Shown here in pieces: positions 1 through 7,317 of a stretch of 18,066 nt of DNA. The stretch is from NCBI GenBank assembly GCA_050260055.1, contig JBLNBO010000031.1, positions 1 to 18,066 on the forward strand, in the 5' to 3' direction. The translations under genes were made by a program, and so were the position numbers. The stretch comes from JBLMYQ01 sp050260055. GTDB taxonomy: Bacteria > Bacillota > Clostridia > Acetivibrionales > UBA4821. The notes below the pieces were generated by a model. That model saw nothing but the letters and a program-made list of their open reading frames with translations, made no database searches and was not told where the DNA came from. Position 1 is the stretch's first letter. Every line of letters begins with the position of its first letter.

Positions 1-1
1 G

Positions 2-121
2 GAGCAGGATGAGAATGGCGAAGATGTTTTCTCAAGTGTTGATGATGAAAAAGAACTAAATGAAGTATTTGAACAGTTCAAACAGCAAGCCGGAGATGAA
101 TTTGACTTTGTAGAAGAATAA
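2..121 (+). CDS. DUF1292 family protein, C-terminal part only
   Basis: This is the last 39 codons of a reading frame that enters from outside the window and stops at TAA 119-121. The tail is very acidic and has the pattern VDDEKELNEVFEQF followed by more Asp/Glu. That resembles the C-terminus of DUF1292 (YrzB-like) proteins, small acidic cytosolic proteins of Firmicutes with no settled function, often next to ruvX and fur. The codons are AT-rich like the rest of the window and a terminator follows at once, which supports a genuine gene end. The family call rests on the acidic tail alone, so another acidic small protein is possible. Confidence 0.6.
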   Translation, partial: EQDENGEDVFSSVDDEKELNEVFEQFKQQAGDEFDFVEE

Positions 122-131
122 AATGCATAGT

Positions 132-170
132 AAAGAAATCAGCTAAAAATGCTGATTTCTTTATCTCTTT
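132..170 (+). terminator. Rho-independent terminator of the DUF1292 gene
   Basis: A perfect 12-bp stem (AAAGAAATCAGC at 132-143, GCTGATTTCTTT at 151-162) with a 7-nt loop is followed by a T-rich run. It closes the upstream transcription unit before the 6S RNA promoter. Confidence 0.85.
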
Positions 171-227
171 TGTTCTTCAAAACACTCTTGAAATTTAAAA
201 ATCTACACTAAAAACACTGCTAAAACA

Positions 228-256
228 TTGAAAAATATGACAAAATATGCTATAAT
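228..256 (+). promoter_or_regulatory. Sigma-A promoter of the 6S RNA
   Basis: TTGAAA at 228-233 and TATAAT at 251-256 are separated by exactly 17 bp. Transcription should start about 7 bases after the -10 box, at roughly 262-264, which matches the start of the recognisable 6S RNA. Confidence 0.85.
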
Positions 257-262
257 AATAAT

Positions 263-460
263 AGAACAAGTCCTGCAAGGTGCGTGCTATTATTTGTTTC
301 AAACCTACGCAAATAATTTGGGAACAACTCTCCGGGTAAGGCTCATATGCCCTGTATCACTTAGGGACATGAAATATATCTGGGAGGTACCCACCTGTTG
401 AAAAGAGCAGGTTTTGTAAACATAATAAACTCACGGCTAAGTGGGAAATAATCAGAGTGA
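263..460 (+). ncRNA. ssrS: 6S RNA (Firmicutes type)
   Basis: 6S RNA binds the housekeeping sigma-A form of RNA polymerase by mimicking an open promoter, and lowers promoter use in stationary phase. The region has no plausible reading frame but has its own consensus promoter and a strong terminator at 467-500, giving an RNA of about 200-235 nt, as expected. The 5' part carries features I associate with clostridial and bacillar 6S RNAs: a GTCCTG stretch near the 5' end (269-274), then a GTGCGTG stretch, then an AAACCTACGC segment around 300-310. The 3' part has the CTCACGG segment (430-436) that can pair back to the 5' arm. The ends are estimates from promoter and terminator. The call is from memory of the family, without a covariance-model score. 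Confidence 0.82.
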
Positions 461-466
461 TTTTAT

Positions 467-500
467 AAGAAAGGTATCTTTAAGATACCTTTCTTCTTAT
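467..500 (+). terminator. Rho-independent terminator of the 6S RNA
   Basis: A near-perfect hairpin (AAGAAAGGTATCTT at 467-480, AAGATACCTTTCTT at 482-495, with the innermost bases forming the loop) is followed by a pyrimidine-rich CTTATCTATCTTT run. It ends the 6S RNA. Confidence 0.85.
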
Positions 501-561
501 CTATCTTTATTTCTGTTTTAAAAGAATTCAAAATGAATAACGCGAGAACTATTTTAAATTG

Positions 562-590
562 TTGATAAATAAGAAAAATAACTATATAAT
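562..590 (+). promoter_or_regulatory. Likely sigma-A promoter of the P-loop/kor operon
   Basis: TTGATA at 562-567 and TATAAT at 585-590 are 17 bp apart. The start would fall near 597, leaving an untranslated leader of about 180 nt before the first gene at 779. The 500-778 stretch is extremely AT-rich. Apart from this promoter I see no riboswitch-like conserved core, terminator or small reading frame in it. Confidence 0.6.
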
Positions 591-778
591 TTAATAGACA
601 GAAATAACCAGAATAATAAATATACAGAAATTTAAAATTATAATAAAGACAAACAAAACTAAAGTAATCATTAACAAACGCTTTTATTGATAAGGAATCT
701 TAGTTTTAATAGATTTTTGAGAAAAATATTAATAAATTTTGAAATATTATTGAGCACATATTTGGTATAGGTGGTATA

Positions 779-1459
779 ATGTTAAGTGAATTTAATAGTA
801 GCAAGCTGTTTGTATTTGTTGGACATTTTGGCAGTGGAAAGACTGAGACAGCTGCAAATTTTGCTATAGAGCTTAAAAGTCACACTCATAAAGTAAATAT
901 TATAGATTTGGATATTGTTAATCCTTTTTTTAGAACTGAAGATTTAAGAAGAAAACTTGAAGAAAAAGGTATTAACGTGATATCATCCTGTTTTGCAGGC
1001 ACTAACGTAGAAATGTCTGCAATTCCTGCCAATATACCAATTGCAATAGAAGAAGTTGATAGTAAGACGATATTAGATATTGGCGGAGATGATATTGGAG
1101 CAAAAATCCTTTCGGGTTTTCGTGATGTTATACTTTCTAATAATGCAAGAATCTATTGTGTTGTAAACACATTTAGACCATATACAGATACAGAAGAAAA
1201 AATAATAAAAATGGTTGAGTATATTGAAAAATCTTCAAGGTTAAAAGTCTCAGCGTTAGTAAACAATACTAATCTTTGCGACGAAACTTCAGCCCAGGAT
1301 ATTCTGGAAAGCCAAAAGATAATTGATAGTGCAGGTACCAAGCTTAATATAACAACTTCATTTATCTGTTTAAATGAAAGGCTTACAGAGGAAGTGGGGA
1401 ATACTCTTAAACATAATATACTTGTTCATAAGATAAGAGTAGACCTTCCATGGGAATAA
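779..1459 (+). CDS. SIMIBI-class P-loop ATPase, MinD/ParA-like, role unknown
   Basis: This 226-residue cytosolic protein has a clear Walker A motif, GHFGSGKT (residues 15-22). A conserved IDLDIVNPFFR segment follows (about 41-52), with Asp43 and Asp45 in the place of the A' motif of MinD/ParA/CooC-like ATPases. TILDIGGDD (97-105) is in the position of Walker B. There is no membrane segment. The start is well placed, with AGGTGG at 769-774 four bases upstream. It leads an operon that ends with the four subunits of a ferredoxin-dependent 2-oxoacid oxidoreductase, which suggests, as inference only, a role in assembling, activating or regulating that metalloenzyme. Members of this superfamily also insert metals or position proteins. 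I do not recognise a named function for this subgroup. Confidence 0.75.
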   Translation: MLSEFNSSKLFVFVGHFGSGKTETAANFAIELKSHTHKVNIIDLDIVNPFFRTEDLRRKLEEKGINVISSCFAGTNVEMSAIPANIPIAIEEVDSKTILDIGGDDIGAKILSGFRDVILSNNARIYCVVNTFRPYTDTEEKIIKMVEYIEKSSRLKVSALVNNTNLCDETSAQDILESQKIIDSAGTKLNITTSFICLNERLTEEVGNTLKHNILVHKIRVDLPWE

Positions 1460-1511
1460 AATTTTTAATAATTTGCATGCATGGCCAATCTATTTGGGGG
1501 GTGGAATGTTA

Positions 1512-2186
1512 ATGCAGGAAGTTAGTTTGGAAAAAGTATTAAAAGAAGGACAGATTCTTGAGGCAAAATTCAATGAAAAACAAAATTGGATTAGTGCTAC
1601 TTTGTATAAAGCATATGATTCAATTCTTGAGATTGATATTGGTACGGGAGAAGTCCCTTTGGATGAGTATGTAGCAATTGGCGATTCAGTGAACTGTAGA
1701 TGTACAGCAGATGATTGCGAGTATCTGATTCAGGGATGGATTTCAAGAATCAAAATTGATGCTACTCAGAGAGTGACTATTCAGATTCATAAAGCAACAA
1801 AAATGGAACCTGTTCATGATGAAACAAGTTATGACATTTTTGTAGGATGCATTATTCGAACAGACCCGAAAGAAAAAGGTGTTTTCTCTATTGCAAAGAA
1901 GATTTGCGGCTATGATCTTACAATTGGGCTTAAAACTGGCATAGAATTAAAAGAAAAGATGTATATTGAACTTTTGCTTTCAGGGAATGTTACATTTAGG
2001 TCTGCTATTGAAATTGAAAGCCCAAGTTCTTGGGAAGGAAATAAGGATTTTATTGCAAAAATATCAAATCCTGATACACTAAATAAAAGAATACTAGAGA
2101 ATTTCATGGTTGAACTTAAAAATGCTGGGCCTCAGCAAAGCAATCAGGGGTCATTTTGGAAGAAAAACAGTAAAATTGGCTCATAA
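1512..2186 (+). CDS. Conserved protein with a PilZ/YcgR-like layout, function unknown
   Basis: This 224-residue soluble protein follows the P-loop ATPase by about 50 bases. An upstream in-frame ATG exists at 1473, but the strong site GGGGGGTGG (1496-1504) fits the ATG at 1512 best (7-base gap) and the ATG at 1506 poorly. The N-terminal half looks like a small beta-barrel (LKEGQILEAKF near residue 10, then VPLDEYVAIGDSV). The second half has a pattern (FVGCIIRTD ... YDLTIGLKTG ... LKEKMYIELLL) reminiscent of a PilZ domain after a YcgR-type N-domain. The usual c-di-GMP residues are not visible: no clear RxxxR, and the D/NxSxxG motif is degenerate. If it is PilZ-like it probably does not bind c-di-GMP in the standard way. 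The fold assignment is inference. Confidence 0.6.
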   Translation: MQEVSLEKVLKEGQILEAKFNEKQNWISATLYKAYDSILEIDIGTGEVPLDEYVAIGDSVNCRCTADDCEYLIQGWISRIKIDATQRVTIQIHKATKMEPVHDETSYDIFVGCIIRTDPKEKGVFSIAKKICGYDLTIGLKTGIELKEKMYIELLLSGNVTFRSAIEIESPSSWEGNKDFIAKISNPDTLNKRILENFMVELKNAGPQQSNQGSFWKKNSKIGS

Positions 2187-2201
2187 TAACGGGGGAGTAT
2201 A

Positions 2202-2408
2202 ATGCCTAAAGTAATTTTTAATGAGGAAAGATGCAAGGGATGCAAGCTATGCATTCAGTTTTGTCCTAAAAGTTTACTTGAAGTAGATAAAAATACTATT
2301 AATACTAAAGGATTTTATGCAATAAAAATTACAGATCAGGGAAAATGCACAGGATGTGCTTCTTGCGCTGTAATGTGTCCTGATGTTGCAATAGAGATAG
2401 AAAAATAA
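2202..2408 (+). CDS. korD: 2-oxoacid:ferredoxin oxidoreductase, delta subunit (2[4Fe-4S] ferredoxin)
   Basis: This 68-residue ferredoxin-like subunit has two classic [4Fe-4S] motifs: Cys11, 14, 17, 21 (CKGCKLCIQFCP) and Cys49, 52, 55, 59 (CTGCASCAVMCP). It passes electrons from the TPP-containing catalytic core to external ferredoxin. It lies 15 bases after the PilZ-like gene behind a GGGGGAG ribosome site, and just before the alpha subunit, the usual delta-alpha-beta-gamma order. Delta subunits of this small size occur in the 2-oxoglutarate and branched-chain 2-oxoacid enzymes; the substrate cannot be read from this subunit. Confidence 0.88.
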   Translation: MPKVIFNEERCKGCKLCIQFCPKSLLEVDKNTINTKGFYAIKITDQGKCTGCASCAVMCPDVAIEIEK

Positions 2409-2510
2409 TGACAAAAAGATTTTTGTGTAAGGGTAAATAATACTTATTATTTTTAAATTTTAGTTTTAAATTTGAATTTTACTCTTTGCACTAATTAGTG
2501 GGAGGTATCA

Positions 2511-3569
2511 ATGACCAGAAAAGTACTTATGAAAGGCAATGAAGCAATTGCCGAAGCCGCTATACAGGCGGGATGCAGACACTATTTTGGATATCCAATA
2601 ACCCCCCAAACCGAAATTGCTGCTTATATGGCAAGCAGAATGCCGGAAGTTGGGGGTGTATTTTTACAAGCAGAAAGTGAGATTTCTGCAATTAACATGG
2701 TATATGGGGCTTCCTCAACGGGTGCTAGAGTAATGACTTCTTCATCAAGCCCAGGAATCAGCTTAAAGCAGGAAGGTTTATCCTATATTGCCGGTTCAGA
2801 GCTGCCTTGTGTAATAGTAAATGTAATGAGAGGCGGTCCAGGGTTAGGTGGAATATTACCTTCTCAGTCAGATTATTTTCAAGCAGTTAAAGGTGGAGGA
2901 CATGGTGATTATAAAACTTTTGTAATAGCACCTAATACAGTTCAGGAAATGTACGATTATACAATGCTCGCATTTGATATTGCAGACAGATATAGAATTA
3001 CGGCAATGATTCTTGCTGATGGACATTTAGGACAGGTTATGGAGCCTATGGTAGTTAATGCTTCTGAAAAAACAGAATCAGTCAAAAAAGATTGGGCTCT
3101 TACTGGCACCGGCAAAGAGAGAGAGCATAATGTTATTACTTCAATACATTTGAAGGGTGAAGACCTTGAAAATCATAATAACAGGCTTCAAGCAAAGTAT
3201 GCAAAAATTCAAGAAAATGAAGTAAAATACGAGTTATTTAATTGTGAAAATGCTGATGCAATTATTGTTGCTTATGGTTCGGTTTCCAGAATAGCTAAAG
3301 ATGCTGTAAAACAGGCAAGAAAAGAAGGGATAAAAATAGGATTGTTGAGACCAATAACTTTATGGCCTTTCCCAAAAAATATTATTGCTGATTTAGCTGA
3401 AAAAGCCAAATGTTTTGTGGTTACTGAGATGAGTACAGGACAAATGCTTGAAGATGTTAAACTAGCTGTAAATGGTAAATGTCCTGTATTATTCCACGGC
3501 AGAACAGGTGGAATGGTTCCTTTAAAACAGGATATACTTAAAGTAGTAAAGGAAGGACTATCTAGTTAA
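2511..3569 (+). CDS. korA: 2-oxoacid:ferredoxin oxidoreductase, alpha subunit (KorA/VorB type)
   Basis: The 352-residue alpha subunit supplies the pyrimidine-binding side of the thiamine pyrophosphate site. The complex oxidatively decarboxylates a 2-oxoacid to an acyl-CoA and reduces ferredoxin. The sequence has the family hallmark GYPITPQTE (27-35), a SSSSPGISL loop (about 77-85), the GGPGLGG segment (about 108-114) and a C-terminal domain starting near ADAIIVAYGS. The ATG is preceded by GGGAGGT (2500-2506) at good distance. A 102-base AT-rich gap separates it from the delta subunit, longer than other gaps in the operon, with a 12-bp palindrome next to the ribosome site. Substrate is uncertain: 2-oxoglutarate (Kor) or 3-methyl-2-oxobutanoate (Vor); anaerobe annotation often calls this type VorB. 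Confidence 0.88.
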   Translation: MTRKVLMKGNEAIAEAAIQAGCRHYFGYPITPQTEIAAYMASRMPEVGGVFLQAESEISAINMVYGASSTGARVMTSSSSPGISLKQEGLSYIAGSELPCVIVNVMRGGPGLGGILPSQSDYFQAVKGGGHGDYKTFVIAPNTVQEMYDYTMLAFDIADRYRITAMILADGHLGQVMEPMVVNASEKTESVKKDWALTGTGKEREHNVITSIHLKGEDLENHNNRLQAKYAKIQENEVKYELFNCENADAIIVAYGSVSRIAKDAVKQARKEGIKIGLLRPITLWPFPKNIIADLAEKAKCFVVTEMSTGQMLEDVKLAVNGKCPVLFHGRTGGMVPLKQDILKVVKEGLSS

Positions 3570-3592
3570 AAATTGAAGTTTCGGAGGTTAGG

Positions 3593-4333
3593 ATGGAAAC
3601 AAAAAAAGTTTTTACAAGGCCAAAATCCTTGGCAGAAGTACAGACTTCATACTGCCCAGGGTGTACGCACGGTATAATTAATAGATTGGTAGCAGAAGCA
3701 ATCGATCAACTTGAAGTTGAAGGTACAACTATTGGTGTTGCTCCGGTTGGTTGTGCAGTTTTTGCATATAACTTCTTTAACCTTGATATGATTCAGGCTC
3801 CTCATGGCAGGGCTCCAGCGGTTGCAACAGGCATCAAAAGAGTTCTTCCTGACAACATAGTATTTACCTATCAAGGAGACGGAGACCTTGCTGCAATTGG
3901 AACTTCTGAAATTGTGCATGCAGCTGCAAGAGGAGAAAAAATAACTGTAATATTTGTGAATAATGCAATATATGGAATGACAAATGGTCAGATGGCACCT
4001 ACTACATTAATTGGACAGGTAACTGATACTACACCTCGAGGAAGAAATGCAGATGTTAATGGTTATCCTATAAGGGTTAGTGAAATGCTTGCAACACTTG
4101 ATGGGGTTGCATATATTGAAAGAGTATCAATGCATGATGTTAAGAATGTTCATAAGGCTAAAAGGGCAATTAAGAAAGCTTTTGAAACACAAATCAGTAA
4201 AAAGGGATTTTCAATGGTAGAGGTTTTATCCAGCTGTCCATCAAATTGGGGGCTAAATCCAGTTGAATCTCTAAAATGGATTGAAGAAAATATGATTCCA
4301 CATTACCCGTTGGGGGTTTTTAAAGACAGTTAA
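3593..4333 (+). CDS. korB: 2-oxoacid:ferredoxin oxidoreductase, beta subunit (TPP-binding)
   Basis: The 246-residue beta subunit carries the diphosphate side of the thiamine cofactor site. The TPP motif is visible as GDGD (95-98), with the NN pair (123-124) about 30 residues later and IYGMTNGQ after it. The N-terminal YCPGCTHG (20-27) is the conserved segment of this family. It starts 23 bases after the alpha subunit stop, behind a TCGGAGGTT ribosome site, so the two are surely co-translated. The length matches short beta subunits of Kor/Vor enzymes rather than the larger pyruvate enzyme. It pairs with alpha as the catalytic core. Confidence 0.9.
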   Translation: METKKVFTRPKSLAEVQTSYCPGCTHGIINRLVAEAIDQLEVEGTTIGVAPVGCAVFAYNFFNLDMIQAPHGRAPAVATGIKRVLPDNIVFTYQGDGDLAAIGTSEIVHAAARGEKITVIFVNNAIYGMTNGQMAPTTLIGQVTDTTPRGRNADVNGYPIRVSEMLATLDGVAYIERVSMHDVKNVHKAKRAIKKAFETQISKKGFSMVEVLSSCPSNWGLNPVESLKWIEENMIPHYPLGVFKDS

Positions 4334-4425
4334 GGGTTAATAATATAAAATTAAAAATTACTAAAAACGTTTTGATTTTAAATTTAATAATTATAAATTG
4401 TAGATTTATTAAACGAGGTGATACA

Positions 4426-4962
4426 GTGACTTATAATATAGTATTTTCCGGTTTTGGAGGACAGGGAGTTCTCTCTGCAGGGAAATTGGTTGCACAAGCG
4501 GCTATGCTTGAAGGTAAAAATGTTTCATGGCTTCCCTCATACGGACCTGAGAAAAGAGGAGGAACCTCAAACTGCCATGTAATTATCTCGGATGAACCTG
4601 TTGGTTCTCCATACATAGCATCCCCGAATCTTGTCATAGCTATGAGTAAGCAGGCTTTTGACAAATATGAAGAACTAATAGAAGAAAACGGTATAATGAT
4701 ATATGACAGCAGCTCGATTTTTTCAGAGCCATCAAGGGATAATGTTAGGTATTATAAAATTCCTGCAACCCAGATGGCTGTTGAGGTAGGTTTTGCAAAG
4801 CTTGCGAATGTAATATTTCTAGGCAAACTCATAGGCATTACAGACCTGGTAAAACAAGACTATTTTATAGAAGCGCTTAAGGAAGTTTTGCCTGAAGAGA
4901 AGCATCACATGATACCTGATGAAATTAAACTATTGCAAATGGGAATGGAATATGAATCTTAA
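4426..4962 (+). CDS. korC: 2-oxoacid:ferredoxin oxidoreductase, gamma subunit
   Basis: The frame is open from a TTG at 4372, but the GTG at 4426 is the better start. It has GAGGTGA at 4415-4421 and begins the family pattern (TYNIVFSGFGGQGVLSAG) directly, giving 178 residues, the usual gamma length. The segments FGGQGVLSAG, SYGPEKRGGTSNCHV and the IASPNLVIAMS stretch are typical of the gamma domain that binds coenzyme A and packs against the core. It completes the four-subunit enzyme. Its last codons overlap the start of queA by 11 bases, so the oxidoreductase and queuosine genes probably share a transcript. Confidence 0.88.
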   Translation: MTYNIVFSGFGGQGVLSAGKLVAQAAMLEGKNVSWLPSYGPEKRGGTSNCHVIISDEPVGSPYIASPNLVIAMSKQAFDKYEELIEENGIMIYDSSSIFSEPSRDNVRYYKIPATQMAVEVGFAKLANVIFLGKLIGITDLVKQDYFIEALKEVLPEEKHHMIPDEIKLLQMGMEYES

Positions 4963-5977
4963 AGATTTTTATTATGATCTTCCAGAAGGGCTTATTGCTC
5001 AGGAGCCTATTAAAAATAGGGAAGAGTCAAGACTTCTTGTTCTTGATAAAAATACTGGAGAAATTGAGCACAAAACTTTCAAAAATATAATCAACTATCT
5101 AGACGAAGGAGATTGCCTGGTTCTAAATGATACAAAGGTAATCCCTGCAAGACTTTATGGCTTGAAAAGAGATACTGGGGCAAAGATTGAAATTGTTTTG
5201 CTTAATGAGATTTCGGACAATCAGTGGGAAGTTCTTGTAAGGCCAGGGAAAAGGGTTCAAAAGGGCTGCCAGATTGTTTTCGGGAATAATGAATTAATAT
5301 GTGAAGTGCTTGATATACTTGAAGGTGGAAATAGACTAGTGAGGTTCGAATATGAGGGTATATTTTTAAATATACTGGACAAAATTGGAATAATGCCGCT
5401 TCCGCCATATATAAAATCAAAGCTTGAAGATAAAGACAGGTATCAGACTGTTTATGCAAAAAATCCAGGTTCGGCCGCAGCGCCAACTGCAGGTCTTCAC
5501 TTTACAGATAGCTTATTAGATGAAATTAGAAATAGGGGTATAAAAATTGCTCACACAACATTAAATATAGGGCTTGGTACTTTCAGGCCGGTTAAAGTTG
5601 AAAATATTGAAGAACATAAAATGCATTCAGAATATTACGAGATTAACCAGCAGGCATGTGACACCATTAATAATGTTAGAGAGAATGGTGGAAAGATAAT
5701 TTCAGTAGGAACAACCGCTTCAAGAGTTTTGGAAACGGTTTCTGATACTAATGGAAAAGTCAGCCCGTGTGAAGGATGGACTGATATTTTTATTTATCCG
5801 GGTTATAAGTTTAAGATTGTAAATTCGTTGATAACCAACTTTCACCTTCCTGAATCTACACTGTTGATGTTGGTTTCAGCTCTGGCTGGAAGAGAAAATA
5901 TTATGAAGGCATATGAGGAAGCGGTTTCTGAAAGGTATAGATTCTTTTCCTTTGGCGACGCAATGTTCATATCTTGA
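4952..5977 (+). CDS. queA: S-adenosylmethionine:tRNA ribosyltransferase-isomerase
   Basis: QueA transfers and isomerises the ribose of S-adenosylmethionine onto preQ1 in tRNA to give epoxyqueuosine. The frame is open further upstream, but the conserved N-terminus (MNLKDFYYDLPEGLIAQEP) starts at ATG 4952, giving 341 residues, close to the B. subtilis enzyme. Family segments are all present in order: LNDTKVIPARL, APTAGLHFTDSLL, TTLNIGLGTFRPV, EHKMHSEYY, VGTTASRVLETV and the C-terminal NFHLPESTLLMLVSAL. The ribosome site is weak (a GGGAATGGAA stretch), consistent with translational coupling to the overlapping korC. The TGA stop at 5975 falls inside the left end of a long palindromic repeat, and tgt follows. 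Confidence 0.95.
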   Translation: MNLKDFYYDLPEGLIAQEPIKNREESRLLVLDKNTGEIEHKTFKNIINYLDEGDCLVLNDTKVIPARLYGLKRDTGAKIEIVLLNEISDNQWEVLVRPGKRVQKGCQIVFGNNELICEVLDILEGGNRLVRFEYEGIFLNILDKIGIMPLPPYIKSKLEDKDRYQTVYAKNPGSAAAPTAGLHFTDSLLDEIRNRGIKIAHTTLNIGLGTFRPVKVENIEEHKMHSEYYEINQQACDTINNVRENGGKIISVGTTASRVLETVSDTNGKVSPCEGWTDIFIYPGYKFKIVNSLITNFHLPESTLLMLVSALAGRENIMKAYEEAVSERYRFFSFGDAMFIS

Positions 5978-6099
5978 AAATTGTGATAAGCGGCGCATTA
6001 CGGCGTTACGTTTCGGACTCGAAGTGCTCACATATAACATATATGCTCCGCGCTTCTCGCCTCACGTGCCTTGTACTGCTTGCTTCTGACGATTTTCAG
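5974..6099 (+). repeat. 126-bp imperfect palindromic repeat element between queA and tgt
   Basis: The stretch from the queA stop codon to 6099 is far richer in G and C than its surroundings and folds on itself over its whole length. The outer ends pair (TGAAAATTGTGATAAGC at 5975-5991 against GCTTCTGACGATTTTCA at 6082-6098). The middle forms GAAGTGC...GCGCTTC arms around CATATAACATATATG at 6031-6045. The two arms align with only scattered mismatches and small gaps. There is no reading frame and no U-run, so it is not an ordinary terminator. It looks like a mobile or REP/MITE-like intergenic repeat. I have a vague memory of similar TTCGGACTCGAAGTGCTC repeats in Firmicutes genomes but cannot verify it. 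Confidence 0.7.
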
Positions 6100-6190
6100 T
6101 GTAGTGTTGTAAAAATTATTATATAGAAATCCTGTTCGTTTCTCTTGAGGTTGAAACAAAGATAGAATGAAGGCTGGTAAGGAGACTATT

Positions 6191-7315
6191 ATGGCAGTTA
6201 AATACGAATTAATTAAAAAATGTTCACGTACTGGAGCAAGAAGAGGAAGAGTCCATACACCGCATGGAATAATTGAGACTCCGGTTTTTATGCCTGTTGG
6301 AACTCAGGCCACAGTAAAATCTATTTCTCCTCGTGAGCTTGAAGAGATTGGTGCGAAAATAATACTTAGCAATACATATCACCTTTTTATAAGACCAGGG
6401 CATGAACTTGTAAAACAAGCCGGAGGACTTCACAATTTTATGAATTGGGGAGGAGCTATACTTACTGACAGCGGTGGATTTCAAGTTTTTAGCCTGGCTG
6501 AATTGAGAAATATTAAAGAAGAAGGAGTAACCTTCAAGTCTCACCTTGATGGTTCTAAACAATTCATTAGCCCTGAAAAAGCTATGGAAATTGAAAATGC
6601 CCTTGGCGCAGATATAATAATGGCATTTGACGAGTGTGCACCATATCCTTCTGATTATAGTTATGCAAAAGAAGCTATGGAGAGAACCACCAGATGGGCG
6701 GTAAGGTGTAAGGAAACACATAAAAATACTGAAAAACAGGCTTTATTTGGAATAGTTCAGGGTGTAACTTATAAAGATTTAAGACAAGAGAGCGCAAAAC
6801 GGTTAGTTGAGCTTGATTTCCCGGGTTATGCGATAGGAGGCTTGAGCGTTGGAGAACCAGCAGAAATTATGTATGAAGTATTGGATTATACAACGCCGCT
6901 TTTGCCTTCAGATAAGCCAAGGTACCTTATGGGAGTTGGAACACCGGACTATTTGATTGAGGGGACTTTAAGGGGTGTGGATATGTTTGACTGTGTACTC
7001 CCAACAAGAATTGCGAGAAATGGTACAGCCATGACTTCACGCGGTAAAGTTGTAGTGAGAAATGCAGTTTATGAAAAAGATTTTTCATCTCTTGATCCAG
7101 AGTGTGATTGTTATGCATGTAAAAATTTCACCCGTGCATATTTAAGACATTTAATTAAAGCCAATGAGATACTGGGTATCAGACTTGTGTCCTTGCATAA
7201 TTTAAGATTTTTGATAAAATTAATGGAAAATGTTAGAATAGCTATCGAAGAAGATAGGCTTCCTGAATTCAGGAATGAATTTTATTCAAAATATGGCTAT
7301 GAAGGGAGTATATAA
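6191..7315 (+). CDS. tgt: tRNA-guanine transglycosylase (bacterial type)
   Basis: Tgt swaps guanine 34 for preQ1 in tRNAs with GUN anticodons, the step before QueA. An in-frame ATG lies at 6167, but AAGGAG (6179-6184) is spaced for ATG 6191, giving 374 residues, the normal length. Catalytic and metal residues are visible: the general acid/base Asp93 in LTDSGGFQVFSL, the nucleophile Asp267 in GVDMFDCVLPTR, and the zinc ligands Cys305, Cys307, Cys310 and His336 in the exact CxCxxC-x25-H spacing. It is separated from queA by the palindromic repeat and about 90 AT-rich bases in which I see no convincing promoter. Its stop is 2 bases from the yajC start. Confidence 0.96.
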   Translation: MAVKYELIKKCSRTGARRGRVHTPHGIIETPVFMPVGTQATVKSISPRELEEIGAKIILSNTYHLFIRPGHELVKQAGGLHNFMNWGGAILTDSGGFQVFSLAELRNIKEEGVTFKSHLDGSKQFISPEKAMEIENALGADIIMAFDECAPYPSDYSYAKEAMERTTRWAVRCKETHKNTEKQALFGIVQGVTYKDLRQESAKRLVELDFPGYAIGGLSVGEPAEIMYEVLDYTTPLLPSDKPRYLMGVGTPDYLIEGTLRGVDMFDCVLPTRIARNGTAMTSRGKVVVRNAVYEKDFSSLDPECDCYACKNFTRAYLRHLIKANEILGIRLVSLHNLRFLIKLMENVRIAIEEDRLPEFRNEFYSKYGYEGSI

Positions 7316-7317
7316 AT

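Noticed and set aside
597..778. Riboswitch or T-box in the 180-nt leader of the kor operon
   Set aside because: The region is nearly all A/T with no conserved core, specifier, or terminator/antiterminator pair.
6011..6024. TTCGGACTCGAA resembling a tRNA T-loop
   Set aside because: No acceptor, D or anticodon arms can be built around it; it belongs to the arm of the long palindromic repeat.
6224..6721. 165-codon open frame on the minus strand inside tgt
   Set aside because: tgt has complete catalytic and zinc motifs in the forward frame; the reverse product has no recognisable motif.
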